NCBI GenBank assembly: GCA_947304365.1
Contig: CAMZAY010000055.1
Span: forward strand, 1-7,094
Length of the DNA stretch: 7,094 nt
Reading direction: 5' to 3'
From: an uncultured Clostridia bacterium
Lineage (GTDB): Bacteria > Bacillota > Clostridia > Christensenellales > CAG-138
Part shown: one piece after another, positions 1 to 6,642 of the stretch
Numbering within the stretch: the stretch's first letter is position 1
Layout of the letters: each line of letters opens with the position of its first letter
Program-made: the position numbers and the translations under genes
Notes under the pieces: generated by a model
The model's database searches: none
What the model was told of the DNA's origin: nothing
The model's input: the letters and a program-made list of their open reading frames with translations, nothing else

Positions 1-323
1 CATCTCCTTGAGCTCATTAAGCGGGAGCATCACGCCGTTCACGCGGCAAAGGCTCTTTCCCGCGAGATTGAGCTCGCGCATGACGGTCATCGTACCGTCG
101 CCGGAATCGAGTCCTTTTTCTTCAAGCAGCTTCCCGACCTCCGGCTGGTCGGCGATATCGAAAACGGCCTCGACGCGGCATTTCTGCTTGCCGTAGCTGA
201 TGAGCTCACGGCTGCCCCTGCCGCCGAGGACCAGATTTATCCCGTCGATGATAATGGATTTGCCCGCCTTCTGCATGTTCCTGAGAACATCGAAAAGCTT
301 TCGATAAGCAGTCTTTCGAGCAT
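1..323 (-). pseudogene. recN: DNA repair ATPase RecN, 5' part, apparently frameshifted near its start; 3' end beyond the window
   Basis: RecN is an SMC-like ATPase acting in double-strand break repair. The ATG at 323 has a good ribosome site and begins MLERLLIESFS, a typical RecN start, but this frame stops at 237-239 after 28 codons. From about 294 to the left edge, a different frame encodes clear RecN sequence: AGKSIIID (267-244), INLVLGGRGSRELI, then VMRELNLAGKSLCRVNG, ending in KEM at the edge. Members of the family reach the Walker A lysine near residue 35. Here the ATG and that lysine codon (259-261) are 62 nt apart, so about 40 nt (3n+1) is missing. The Walker A GETGAGKS reads NMQKAGKS in the second frame, so its first two glycines are absent. 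I see no good alternative start; ATG 276 would remove the P-loop. Identity is nearly certain. Whether this is a true pseudogene or an assembly error cannot be told from here. Confidence 0.72.
289..305. repeat. Short perfect inverted repeat inside the recN break region
   Basis: A 7-bp inverted repeat (ATCGAAA / TTTCGAT) with a 3-nt loop lies where the RecN reading frame changes. A 7-bp direct repeat, TCGAAAG on the minus strand, occurs at 298-304 and 313-319. Such short repeats can promote small deletions or assembly slips, but they are also common by chance, so their link to the break is only suggestive. Confidence 0.3.
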
Positions 324-331
324 TTGCTTTT

Positions 332-342
332 CCCTTTGCTCC
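332..342 (-). promoter_or_regulatory. Ribosome binding site of recN
   Basis: On the minus strand a GGAG (342-339) and an AAAGGG (337-332) lie just before the ATG at 323, the latter with 8 nt of spacing. This supports 323 as the original recN start, even though the frame opened there is soon lost. Confidence 0.6.
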
Positions 343-344
343 GC

Positions 345-1154
345 TTATTTGAGTTTTTCCCTTATGAGCCTGAATACGTTCCTGTCGCCGAATCTAATGA
401 ATTTCGCCGTTCTGTCGGCGCGGCGGAAAACGACCTCGTCACCGGGCTCGAGTATCCTTATGTTCTGCCCGTCGCCGCTCAAGCGGCAGGTGCATTCGAT
501 CGCCGCGGATATCACCGAATCCGCCGCCGCGACTATGGGGCGGACGGTGAGCGAATGCGGACAGATGGGCGTTATGAGCAGGCATTCGAGCCGCGGCGCG
601 ACTACCGGACCGCCGGCGGACATGGTGTACGCCGTGGAGCCCGACGGGGTGCCAACGATCAGCCCGTCCGCCATTACCGTGCCGACCTCGTCGCCGTCGA
701 TTACGAGCCTTAACTGGGTGATCGAAGCGAGCTCCTGCCTGTGGATGGAGAATTCATTGAGGCATTCGCCCCGGCTTTCACCGTTGACAAAGCAGGAGAG
801 CATCGCGGGGCACTCCAAACGGTAATCCCCTTCGGAGAGCTTATCGAGCGCCCGATCGAAGTCTTCGGCTCCGATCTCGCTGAAAAAGCCGATCCTGCCC
901 ATGTTTACGCCGAGCACGGGTATCCCGTAACGGGAGGCGGAATTGACGGCGCGAAGTATCGTACCGTCGCCGCCGAGCGTCACTACGGCAAACGCGTCCC
1001 CGTTTTCGTCAAGGAGCGCGTCGAGCTTCTCATGTATCTTGGTCTCGACCGCTTCGATCCCGCGGCCCCGCGCGGAAGAAGCGAGCTTATTCATAAGCTC
1101 CTCTGCGTTGGGCTTATTGGGGTTTGTGAAAAATACAAGCTTTTTGACCGTCAT
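345..1154 (-). CDS. nadK: NAD kinase
   Basis: This cytoplasmic enzyme phosphorylates NAD to NADP, the source of NADPH for biosynthesis and redox defence. The 269-residue protein has the usual bacterial length. Family marks in order are the nucleotide-binding GGDGT (61-65, with the catalytic-type Asp63), GVNMGRIGFF (82-91), NE (133-134), ADGLIVGTPSGSTAY (162-176), AGGPVVAP (180-187), ITPICPHSL (194-202) and a C-terminal DGQ (228-230). The Ser in TPSGSTAY replaces the commoner Thr and should be neutral. The start ATG follows the tlyA stop by 30 nt, with AGGAAGG about 12 nt upstream, a slightly long spacing. Its stop lies 21 nt before the recN start. Linkage of nadK to tlyA and recN is common in Clostridia. 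Confidence 0.96.
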   Translation of the reverse strand: MTVKKLVFFTNPNKPNAEELMNKLASSARGRGIEAVETKIHEKLDALLDENGDAFAVVTLGGDGTILRAVNSASRYGIPVLGVNMGRIGFFSEIGAEDFDRALDKLSEGDYRLECPAMLSCFVNGESRGECLNEFSIHRQELASITQLRLVIDGDEVGTVMADGLIVGTPSGSTAYTMSAGGPVVAPRLECLLITPICPHSLTVRPIVAAADSVISAAIECTCRLSGDGQNIRILEPGDEVVFRRADRTAKFIRFGDRNVFRLIREKLK

Positions 1155-1184
1155 TTTATCAGCGCGCCTTCCTGTTGAAACCCG

Positions 1185-1988
1185 TTATTTCGCAAGCTCC
1201 TCATGGGAGCGTTTGACCACGTTTCCCGCCTCTTCGGCTATGTTGATATCCGCGCCCCGTTCCTTGGAAAGGTACATCAGGTACTCGATATTGCCCTTCG
1301 GCCCGGTTATGGGCGAATAGTCGAGCGCGAGTATCGAAAAGCCGCATTCGACGGCGAAGCGCGCCGCGCCCTCAAGCACCTCCAGATGGGTAGCCTCGTC
1401 GCGGACGACGCCGTTCTTGCCGACCTTTCCCCTGCCCGCCTCGAACTGGGGCTTTACGAGCACGACCGCCCTTCCCGCTTCGGAAAGGCACTCGTACATC
1501 CTGGGGAGTATTAGCTTTATCGAAATGAACGATATGTCGCACGAGGCGAATCCCGGCGTCATATCGAACCAGTCGGGCGCCATCGTCCTTGCGTTATGAC
1601 GCTCCATACAGGTGACGCGCGGATCGTTCCTCAGCGACCAGTCGAGCTGACCGTAACCCACGTCGACCGCATAAACATGGCTCGCACCGTTCTTGAGCAT
1701 ACAGTCCGTGAACCCGCCGGTGGATGCGCCGACGTCGAGACAAACGGCGCCTTCAAGCGAAATACCGTATTTCCTCACCGCTTTGTCAAGCTTTAAGCCG
1801 CCCCTTGAGACGAACGGGATCGGGTCTTCCTTTATCCGAAGCGCCGTATCGTCCGGAAATGTATCGGAGGCTTTGTTCACCTTGACCTCGCCCGAATAGA
1901 CGACGCCCTCCATTATGAGCGCCTTCGCGCGCTCGCGGCTGGGGGCGAGCCCGAGATCGACAAGAAGTATGTCCGCACGCTTAGTCAT
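1185..1988 (-). CDS. tlyA: TlyA-family rRNA 2'-O-methyltransferase (S4 domain plus FtsJ-like domain)
   Basis: TlyA proteins, once called hemolysin A, use S-adenosylmethionine to methylate ribose 2'-OH groups of rRNA. In studied members the targets are 23S C1920 and in some 16S C1409, which makes ribosomes sensitive to capreomycin. The 267-residue protein has an N-terminal S4 RNA-binding domain (about 3-60), the linker SRGGLKL (61-67), and a Rossmann methyltransferase domain with DVGASTGGFTD (85-95) and VYAVDVGYGQL (105-115). The family's K-D-K-E catalytic set is visible as K66, D151 (in CDISFIS), K179 (in VKPQFEAG) and E235 (in GPKGNIEY). Its ATG lies inside the end of dxs, an 8-nt overlap that implies translational coupling. 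The ribosome site is weak (GGCGGT just upstream). Whether it modifies both rRNAs cannot be read from the sequence. Confidence 0.95.
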   Translation of the reverse strand: MTKRADILLVDLGLAPSRERAKALIMEGVVYSGEVKVNKASDTFPDDTALRIKEDPIPFVSRGGLKLDKAVRKYGISLEGAVCLDVGASTGGFTDCMLKNGASHVYAVDVGYGQLDWSLRNDPRVTCMERHNARTMAPDWFDMTPGFASCDISFISIKLILPRMYECLSEAGRAVVLVKPQFEAGRGKVGKNGVVRDEATHLEVLEGAARFAVECGFSILALDYSPITGPKGNIEYLMYLSKERGADINIAEEAGNVVKRSHEELAK

Positions 1989-3837
1989 AAATACCGCCCA
2001 TGTATTGAAGGATCGTCTGCCTCAGGGCTTGTACGGAAAGGCCGCATTCCTCATCCTGTTCGGCAACGGAGCCCTGCTCTATTATGCGGTTGGGAACGCC
2101 GGCGCAGATGACTTTCGTGCCCGCGCCGATCCCCGCAAGGTATGCGGCGACCTGCGTGCCGAAGCCGTCGTTCACGACGCCGTCCTCCACGGTGATGACG
2201 TAATGGGCGTGGGATATCTTTTCAAGCGCCGCTTCGTCCATGGGGCGGAGCGACCTTGCGTTGTAAAGGCCGACGTTAAGGTCTTCACAGGCGGCGATCG
2301 CAGTTGAAACGAGCCTGCCCGTCGCGGCGACGCACACGCTTCTGAACGGCTTTATGCACTCCCAGGAGGAGACGCTGCCGGTCATTTCCCTTTCCGGGAG
2401 CCTGCCCCTGTTGTACCTTATGGCGCAGGGGGAATCGTTCTCGTTCACCGCCCAGTCAAGGCACGCGCGCAGCTCCTGAACGGAGGACGGCGAAAGCACC
2501 TTCATATTGGGCAGGGTGTTCAGATACGAGATATCGTAAATGCCGTGATGGGTCTCGCCGTCGGCGCCTACGAGCCCCGCGCGGTCGATCCCGAAAACGA
2601 CCTTGAGATCCTGAAGACATACGTCGTGCAGGAGCTGATCGAAGCCCCTCTGCAGGAACGAGGAATAAACGCAGAACACGGGAACGGTGCCTGCGATGGC
2701 CATTCCCGCGGCCATGGTGACGGCGTGCTGCTCGGCTATGCCTACGTCGAAGAAACGCTCCGGGAACTCCTTTTTGAACGCGTCGAGGCCAGTGCCGGAC
2801 GCCATGGCGGCGGTGATGGCGACGACCTTTTTGTTTTCCCGCGCAATGGAGCAAAGCTCATCCGCGAATATCGCGGAATTGCCGAACGATGCGCTGGTCT
2901 CGCCGGTCTGCTCGTCGAATTTGCCGATGCCGTGGAATTTTTCGGGGTTCTTTTCCGCCGGCGCATAGCCCTTGCCCTTATGGGTGAGCGCATGGATAAC
3001 GACGGGCTTGTCCATACTGCGGGCGTAATTGAACACCGCGGTCAGCGCGTCGATATCATGCCCGTCGATCGGGCCGAGGTATGTGAATCCAAGCTCCTCG
3101 AAAAGCACGTTCGGGAGTATGAAATACTTGATCCTGTTTTTAAGATGCTCAAATCTGTCGCTCAGCCAATTGCCGATGAGCGGGATATGCTTGAGCGCCC
3201 TTGAGAAGCCCTTTTTGAAGCTGCGGTAGCCCCTTGCGGAGCGCATTTTGGCAAGGTGACGGCTCATGCCGCCGACGTTGCCGGAGATGGACATTTCATT
3301 ATCGTTGAGGACAACAATGAGCGGCAGCTTCTGCTGACCGACGTCGTCGAGCGCCTCGTACGCCATGCCGCCCGTCAGTGCGCCGTCGCCTATCAGGGCG
3401 ACTACCGAACGCTTTACGCCGTTAAGCTTATCGGCGCGCATCATGCCTATCGCGGCGGATATCGACGTGCTTGAATGCCCTGTGTTGAATGCGTCGTATT
3501 TCGATTCGTTCGTCTTGGGGAATCCCGAAACGCCGCCGCGGCTGCGGAGCGTGGAAAAATCCTTTGCCCTGCCCGTCAGCAGCTTATGCACATAGCTTTG
3601 ATGGCCAACGTCGAAAACGAGCCTGTCCGTTTCGAAATCGAACACGCGGTGAAGGGCTATCGTCATCTCGACGACGCCGAGGTTCGACGCAAGATGTCCG
3701 CCCGTCCTCGACACCGTTGTGACGAGATAACGGCGGATCTCCTCCGCAAGGGCGCCGAGCTCTGTCGGGGAAAGCGCCTTGAGATCCTTCGGGGACTCTA
3801 TCCTATTCAGTATTTTGAGATCGCTGTATTCTGCCAT
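1981..3837 (-). CDS. dxs: 1-deoxy-D-xylulose-5-phosphate synthase
   Basis: Dxs condenses pyruvate with glyceraldehyde 3-phosphate, using thiamine diphosphate and Mg2+, to give DXP. This is the first and usually flux-controlling step of the MEP isoprenoid pathway, and it also feeds thiamine and pyridoxal synthesis. The 618-residue length is normal. Visible marks: GGHLASNLG (46-54, substrate His48), DVGHQSYVHK (76-85), GHSSTSIS (120-127), the thiamine-diphosphate motif GDGALTGGMAYEALD (150-164) closing at NDNEMSIS (178-185), HKGKGYAPAE (286-295), then the transketolase pyrimidine domain with the catalytic Glu in GIAEQHAV (366-373), DRAGLVGADGETHHG (418-432) and RYNRG (474-478). The C-terminal transketolase domain is complete. 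The start is 9 nt after the ispA stop. The nearest ribosome site, AAGGAG, lies about 16 nt upstream inside the end of ispA, so translation may be partly coupled to ispA. Confidence 0.98.
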   Translation of the reverse strand: MAEYSDLKILNRIESPKDLKALSPTELGALAEEIRRYLVTTVSRTGGHLASNLGVVEMTIALHRVFDFETDRLVFDVGHQSYVHKLLTGRAKDFSTLRSRGGVSGFPKTNESKYDAFNTGHSSTSISAAIGMMRADKLNGVKRSVVALIGDGALTGGMAYEALDDVGQQKLPLIVVLNDNEMSISGNVGGMSRHLAKMRSARGYRSFKKGFSRALKHIPLIGNWLSDRFEHLKNRIKYFILPNVLFEELGFTYLGPIDGHDIDALTAVFNYARSMDKPVVIHALTHKGKGYAPAEKNPEKFHGIGKFDEQTGETSASFGNSAIFADELCSIARENKKVVAITAAMASGTGLDAFKKEFPERFFDVGIAEQHAVTMAAGMAIAGTVPVFCVYSSFLQRGFDQLLHDVCLQDLKVVFGIDRAGLVGADGETHHGIYDISYLNTLPNMKVLSPSSVQELRACLDWAVNENDSPCAIRYNRGRLPEREMTGSVSSWECIKPFRSVCVAATGRLVSTAIAACEDLNVGLYNARSLRPMDEAALEKISHAHYVITVEDGVVNDGFGTQVAAYLAGIGAGTKVICAGVPNRIIEQGSVAEQDEECGLSVQALRQTILQYMGGIYD

Positions 3838-3846
3838 GACGCGGGA

Positions 3847-4743
3847 TCAGTTGCTCCTTACAAGCATATTTTCAATGGTCGCGGCAAGGTAGCCGGAGCC
3901 GGGTATTTCGCTGATGGCGGCAAGCGCCTCTTCGGCAGCCTGCTTTGCGGCGAGCTCTGCGCCTTCAAGTCCGAGGAGCGAAGCGTACGTCAGCTTGCCC
4001 TGCTCCCTGTCCTTGCCGAGGGTCTTCCCCATCAGCGCGGGATCGCCCTTATAATCGAGTATATCGTCCGTTATCTGGAAAAGGAGACCCATTTTTTCGG
4101 AATAGAGCGTGAGCGCGGCAAGCGTTTTTTCGTCTGCTCCGGCGATATGAGCGCCCGCGAGCACAGCGGCGGAGAGCATGTCCGCCGTCTTGTGGATATG
4201 TATGAAATGAAGCATGTCCTCCGTCTGGACGGCGGCTCCCTCATACTCGATATCCGCGGCCTGCCCCGTTACCATACCGGCGGCGCCGGCCCTTTTCGCT
4301 ATCTCGCAAGCGGCGAGCAGCGCGCCTTTTTCGCCGCTTTCGAGCGCGGCAGCAAGCATATTCTCGAATGCAAAGGACAAAAGCCCGTCCCCCGCGAGCA
4401 CGGCCATCGCCTCGCCGACGACCTTGTGATTGGAGGGGCGGCCCCTTCTCATATCATCGTCGTCCATGCAGGGCAGATCGTCGTGAATGAGCGAGTAGGT
4501 ATGTATCATTTCAAGCGCGCAGGCAAAGGGCAGCGCCTTTTCGGCACGCCCGCCGAGCATCTCGCAGACCGCGAGCATAAGGCAGGGGCGGATCCTTTTG
4601 CCGCCCGCCTCCAGGCTGTAAAACATGGCGTCCTTTAGCGTGGGATAGATCGCCGCCGCCTCGTTCGAGGCGATCCTGTCAAGCTCGTCCTCAACGAGCT
4701 CCCTGTATTTCTTCGATATATCGGCGTATTCGGACTTGTCCAT
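3847..4743 (-). CDS. ispA: Polyprenyl diphosphate synthase, farnesyl diphosphate type
   Basis: This enzyme adds isopentenyl diphosphate units to allylic diphosphates, using the C5 precursors whose synthesis begins with Dxs encoded next door. Products feed undecaprenyl and quinone synthesis. The 298-residue protein shows GGKRIRP (47-53), the first Asp-rich motif DDLPCMDDDDMRRGRP (88-103), GQAADIEY (160-167), the second motif QITDDILD (223-230) and KTLGKD (240-245). The two-residue insertion in the first motif, with Tyr at -5 and Ser at -4, matches bacterial (type II) farnesyl diphosphate synthases such as E. coli IspA. A geranylgeranyl product cannot be excluded. I chose the ATG at 4743. It overlaps the xseB stop by one base (TGATG) and has AGGAGG 10 nt upstream; the TTG one codon earlier is less likely. 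Confidence 0.95.
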   Translation of the reverse strand: MDKSEYADISKKYRELVEDELDRIASNEAAAIYPTLKDAMFYSLEAGGKRIRPCLMLAVCEMLGGRAEKALPFACALEMIHTYSLIHDDLPCMDDDDMRRGRPSNHKVVGEAMAVLAGDGLLSFAFENMLAAALESGEKGALLAACEIAKRAGAAGMVTGQAADIEYEGAAVQTEDMLHFIHIHKTADMLSAAVLAGAHIAGADEKTLAALTLYSEKMGLLFQITDDILDYKGDPALMGKTLGKDREQGKLTYASLLGLEGAELAAKQAAEEALAAISEIPGSGYLAATIENMLVRSN

Positions 4744-5006
4744 CAAAAGGGCGCCTCCTCGTCATCATCATCGGAGGGGATATCCGAAAGCGCTTCCTTT
4801 TCGGCGTCGAGCGCCTTTTGGGAGACCTTCTCGAGCCTTGCCTCATAGCCCTTGAGGAGCTTGCCGCAATGCTCCGCAAGCCGCATCCCCTCTTCATAGA
4901 GCTTTATCAGTTCATCGAGGGGCACGGAAGCGGAGCTCATCTTTTCGACGATCTCCTCAAGCTTTGCATAGGCCTCCTCATATTTCAAACCGGTCACTTC
5001 GTTCAT
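4743..5006 (-). CDS. xseB: Exodeoxyribonuclease VII small subunit
   Basis: XseB is the small, non-catalytic subunit that binds XseA in several copies to form exonuclease VII, which degrades single-stranded DNA from both ends to short oligonucleotides. The 87-residue protein is mostly helical. It matches the family pattern from YEEAYAKLEEIVEKM (9-23) through PLDELIKLYEEGMRLAEHC (29-47) to LLKGYEARLEKV (50-61). An acidic tail follows, with SDDDDEE near the C-terminus. I prefer the ATG at 5006: GAGGTG (5015-5010) sits just upstream, and the family usually starts shortly before the YEEA block. A GTG at 5012 would add two residues but would lie within that ribosome site. The gene starts 7 nt after the xseA stop and shares one base with the ispA start. 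Confidence 0.94.
   Translation of the reverse strand: MNEVTGLKYEEAYAKLEEIVEKMSSASVPLDELIKLYEEGMRLAEHCGKLLKGYEARLEKVSQKALDAEKEALSDIPSDDDDEEAPF
4754..4759 (-). promoter_or_regulatory. Ribosome binding site of ispA within the xseB 3' end
   Basis: A consensus AGGAGG lies 10 nt before the ispA ATG at 4743. It is formed by the codons for the acidic tail of XseB (Asp-Glu-Glu-Ala). With the TGATG stop-start overlap, this suggests coupled but efficient initiation of ispA. Confidence 0.7.
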
Positions 5007-5009
5007 AGG

Positions 5010-5015
5010 CACCTC
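5010..5015 (-). promoter_or_regulatory. Ribosome binding site deciding the xseB start
   Basis: GAGGTG on the minus strand overlaps the xseA stop and lies a few bases before the ATG at 5006. It favours that ATG over the GTG at 5012, which is itself part of the site. Confidence 0.55.
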
Positions 5016-6210
5016 AGTTTATTTGCTTTATCACGGCTGAAGCGGAACCGCCCGCCATAACGAGTTTTACGTTTTTATCGGGCTTGAGCCCATTTATATC
5101 GCCTATCACCGAGCCGTTTTCATCCTCGATGATCGAATAACCCCTTTTAAGCACCGCCCCGGGACTGAGCGCGAGGAGCTTTTCCGTCCTTGCCTCGAGC
5201 CCGGCGTCCGCCGCCATAAAGGCGGTCTTCGCCGCGTGATCCGCCCTGTGAACGAGCAGCTCGAGCCTGTTCTTCATGACGCCCAGCGCGTGCTTAGGAT
5301 TGGTCATTGCCGACGAAGCCTTGAGCGCTTCGAGCCCGTTAAGCGCGGCGCCGAGCCTTTCCTCTGCGATGCGCTGCGCCTCCTCTTTAAGAGCGTCAAC
5401 ATCCGAGACAAGCTCGGAATACAGCGGGCAGACGAGCTCCGCCGCGGCGGATGGAGTCGGTGCGCGAAGGTCGGCGGCAAAATCGGCGATGGTGAAATCC
5501 GTTTCGTGCCCGACGGCGCTTACTACCGGCACGCGGGAGGACGCGATCGCCCTTGCCGCGGTCTCGGAATTGAAGCAGGAAAGATCCTCATAACTGCCGC
5601 CTCCCCTGCCGACGATTATAACGTCGCACTCGGGGAAACGGTTGAGCGCGTTGACGGCTGCCGCTATCTCGATCGGCGCGCCGTCGCCCTGCACCCTGCA
5701 CGGCGCGAGCAGTATGTTAATGCCCGGGAAACGCCGCCTCGTCACGGTGACTATATCGTGAAGCGCCGCGCCGACCTCGCTCGTGGCGACGCCTATCGTG
5801 CGGGGCAGGACCGGCAGAGGCCTTTCGTTATCGAACAGCCCCTCCGCGCCGAGCCGCTCCTTTAAAAGGAGGAACTGCCTGTAAAGCTCTCCCTCGCCGG
5901 AGACGCGCATACCGTCGGCATAGAGCTGGTATTTGCCGTCCCTCGGGAATATGGAGACGGAGCCGTGTACTGTCACCTGCATGCCGTCGCGCGGCTGAAA
6001 AGCGAGCTTTGCCGCGGACGAGCGGAACATGACGCAGCTTATCACGGCGTCCGGATCCTTTAAACTAAAATACAGATGCCCGGATGAGTGGCGCTTGAAG
6101 CCGCTTAACTCACCGGACACCTTTATACTCCTTAAACGCGGATCGTTAGCGAGTATGCGGGCGGCATACTCATTGAGCTTTGCTACGGTAAAAACTGTTT
6201 CGCCGGTCAT
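5014..6210 (-). CDS. xseA: Exodeoxyribonuclease VII large subunit
   Basis: XseA is the catalytic subunit of exonuclease VII, a metal-independent single-strand DNA exonuclease used in mismatch repair and damage tolerance. The 398 residues comprise an N-terminal OB-fold for DNA binding (about 5-100, with VSGELSGFKRHSSGHLYFSL at 31-50), a catalytic domain (about 125-320), a helical stretch, and the C-terminal segment LSPGAVLKRGYSI (348-360). Catalytic-domain signatures are GVATSEVGAALHDI (140-153), GRGGGSYEDLSCFN (201-214) and SAVGHETDFTIADF (231-244), then RAPTPSAAAE. D152, R202, H235 and D238 correspond, from memory, to the residues implicated in E. coli XseA catalysis. The start is 4 nt after the nusB stop with only a weak purine-rich site, which suggests coupling to nusB. 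Length and motifs indicate an intact protein. Confidence 0.97.
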   Translation of the reverse strand: MTGETVFTVAKLNEYAARILANDPRLRSIKVSGELSGFKRHSSGHLYFSLKDPDAVISCVMFRSSAAKLAFQPRDGMQVTVHGSVSIFPRDGKYQLYADGMRVSGEGELYRQFLLLKERLGAEGLFDNERPLPVLPRTIGVATSEVGAALHDIVTVTRRRFPGINILLAPCRVQGDGAPIEIAAAVNALNRFPECDVIIVGRGGGSYEDLSCFNSETAARAIASSRVPVVSAVGHETDFTIADFAADLRAPTPSAAAELVCPLYSELVSDVDALKEEAQRIAEERLGAALNGLEALKASSAMTNPKHALGVMKNRLELLVHRADHAAKTAFMAADAGLEARTEKLLALSPGAVLKRGYSIIEDENGSVIGDINGLKPDKNVKLVMAGGSASAVIKQIN

Positions 6211-6214
6211 GGCT

Positions 6215-6622
6215 TCACTTTTCTTCCGAAGAGGCTATCTTGCCGAGCACCCCGTTGATAAACCGGGGAGAATCCGCCCCGCCGTATTTTGTGGCGATGC
6301 GGACCGCCTCGTTTATGATCACCTTCTGGGGAGCTTTTTTGTCGAACACGAGCTCATAAACGGCGACGCGAAGCACGGAGAGGTCCACCCTCGGCATGCG
6401 GTCGATCGCCCAACCAAGGGACGCCTCGCCGATCATGCGGTCGATCTCTTCCTCGTGTTCCGCAATACCGTCGACTATTCCGTTGGCAAAATCGATATCC
6501 TCTTTCGCGGGCTCAAGCTCCACGCCGGATATCTCCGATACGTCGGCGTAAGTATCGTCGCCGCCGAACATTTTGCCGTACGCCATTTTCATGGCGATCT
6601 CTCTTGCTGCTTTCCTGCTCAT
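6215..6622 (-). CDS. nusB: Transcription antitermination factor NusB
   Basis: NusB pairs with ribosomal protein S10 (NusE), binds boxA RNA in rRNA leaders, and lets RNA polymerase read through terminators while pre-rRNA folds. The 135-residue all-helical protein has the basic N-terminus SRKAAREIAMKMAY (2-15), WAIDRMPRVDLSVLRVAVYEL (71-91), VIINEAVRIATKYG (101-114) and RFINGVLGKIA (120-130), all in family order. Length is normal. The ATG at 6622 follows the upstream gene by 20 nt. AGAAGG sits almost directly against the start, an unusually short spacing, and a GGAA lies further upstream, so initiation may be modest. NusB beside xseA is a standard clostridial arrangement. Confidence 0.96.
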   Translation of the reverse strand: MSRKAAREIAMKMAYGKMFGGDDTYADVSEISGVELEPAKEDIDFANGIVDGIAEHEEEIDRMIGEASLGWAIDRMPRVDLSVLRVAVYELVFDKKAPQKVIINEAVRIATKYGGADSPRFINGVLGKIASSEEK

Positions 6623-6642
6623 ACCTTCTGTTTCCGGCCGTT

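Noticed and set aside
8..196. A small Ser-rich plus-strand open frame at the left edge
   Set aside because: The opposite strand here encodes clear RecN sequence, so this is its shadow.
237..323. A complete 28-residue small protein starting at ATG 323
   Set aside because: Its first residues match a RecN N-terminus and the following DNA encodes RecN in another frame, so it is better read as the broken start of recN than as a separate peptide.
2456..2854. A 132-codon minus-strand frame rich in Arg and His inside dxs
   Set aside because: It is an alternative frame of dxs with the biased composition of an out-of-frame reading.
2545..3204. A 219-codon plus-strand open frame within dxs
   Set aside because: It mirrors conserved dxs codons and has no independent family features.
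3475..4638. A 387-codon open frame on the plus strand opposite dxs and ispA
   Set aside because: It lies antisense across two well-conserved genes, spans their junction, has no recognisable domain, and is explained by GC-rich codon bias on the opposite strand.
5236..5865. A 209-codon plus-strand open frame within xseA
   Set aside because: It is antisense to the catalytic domain of xseA and rich in Arg/Gly/Ala, as expected for a shadow frame.
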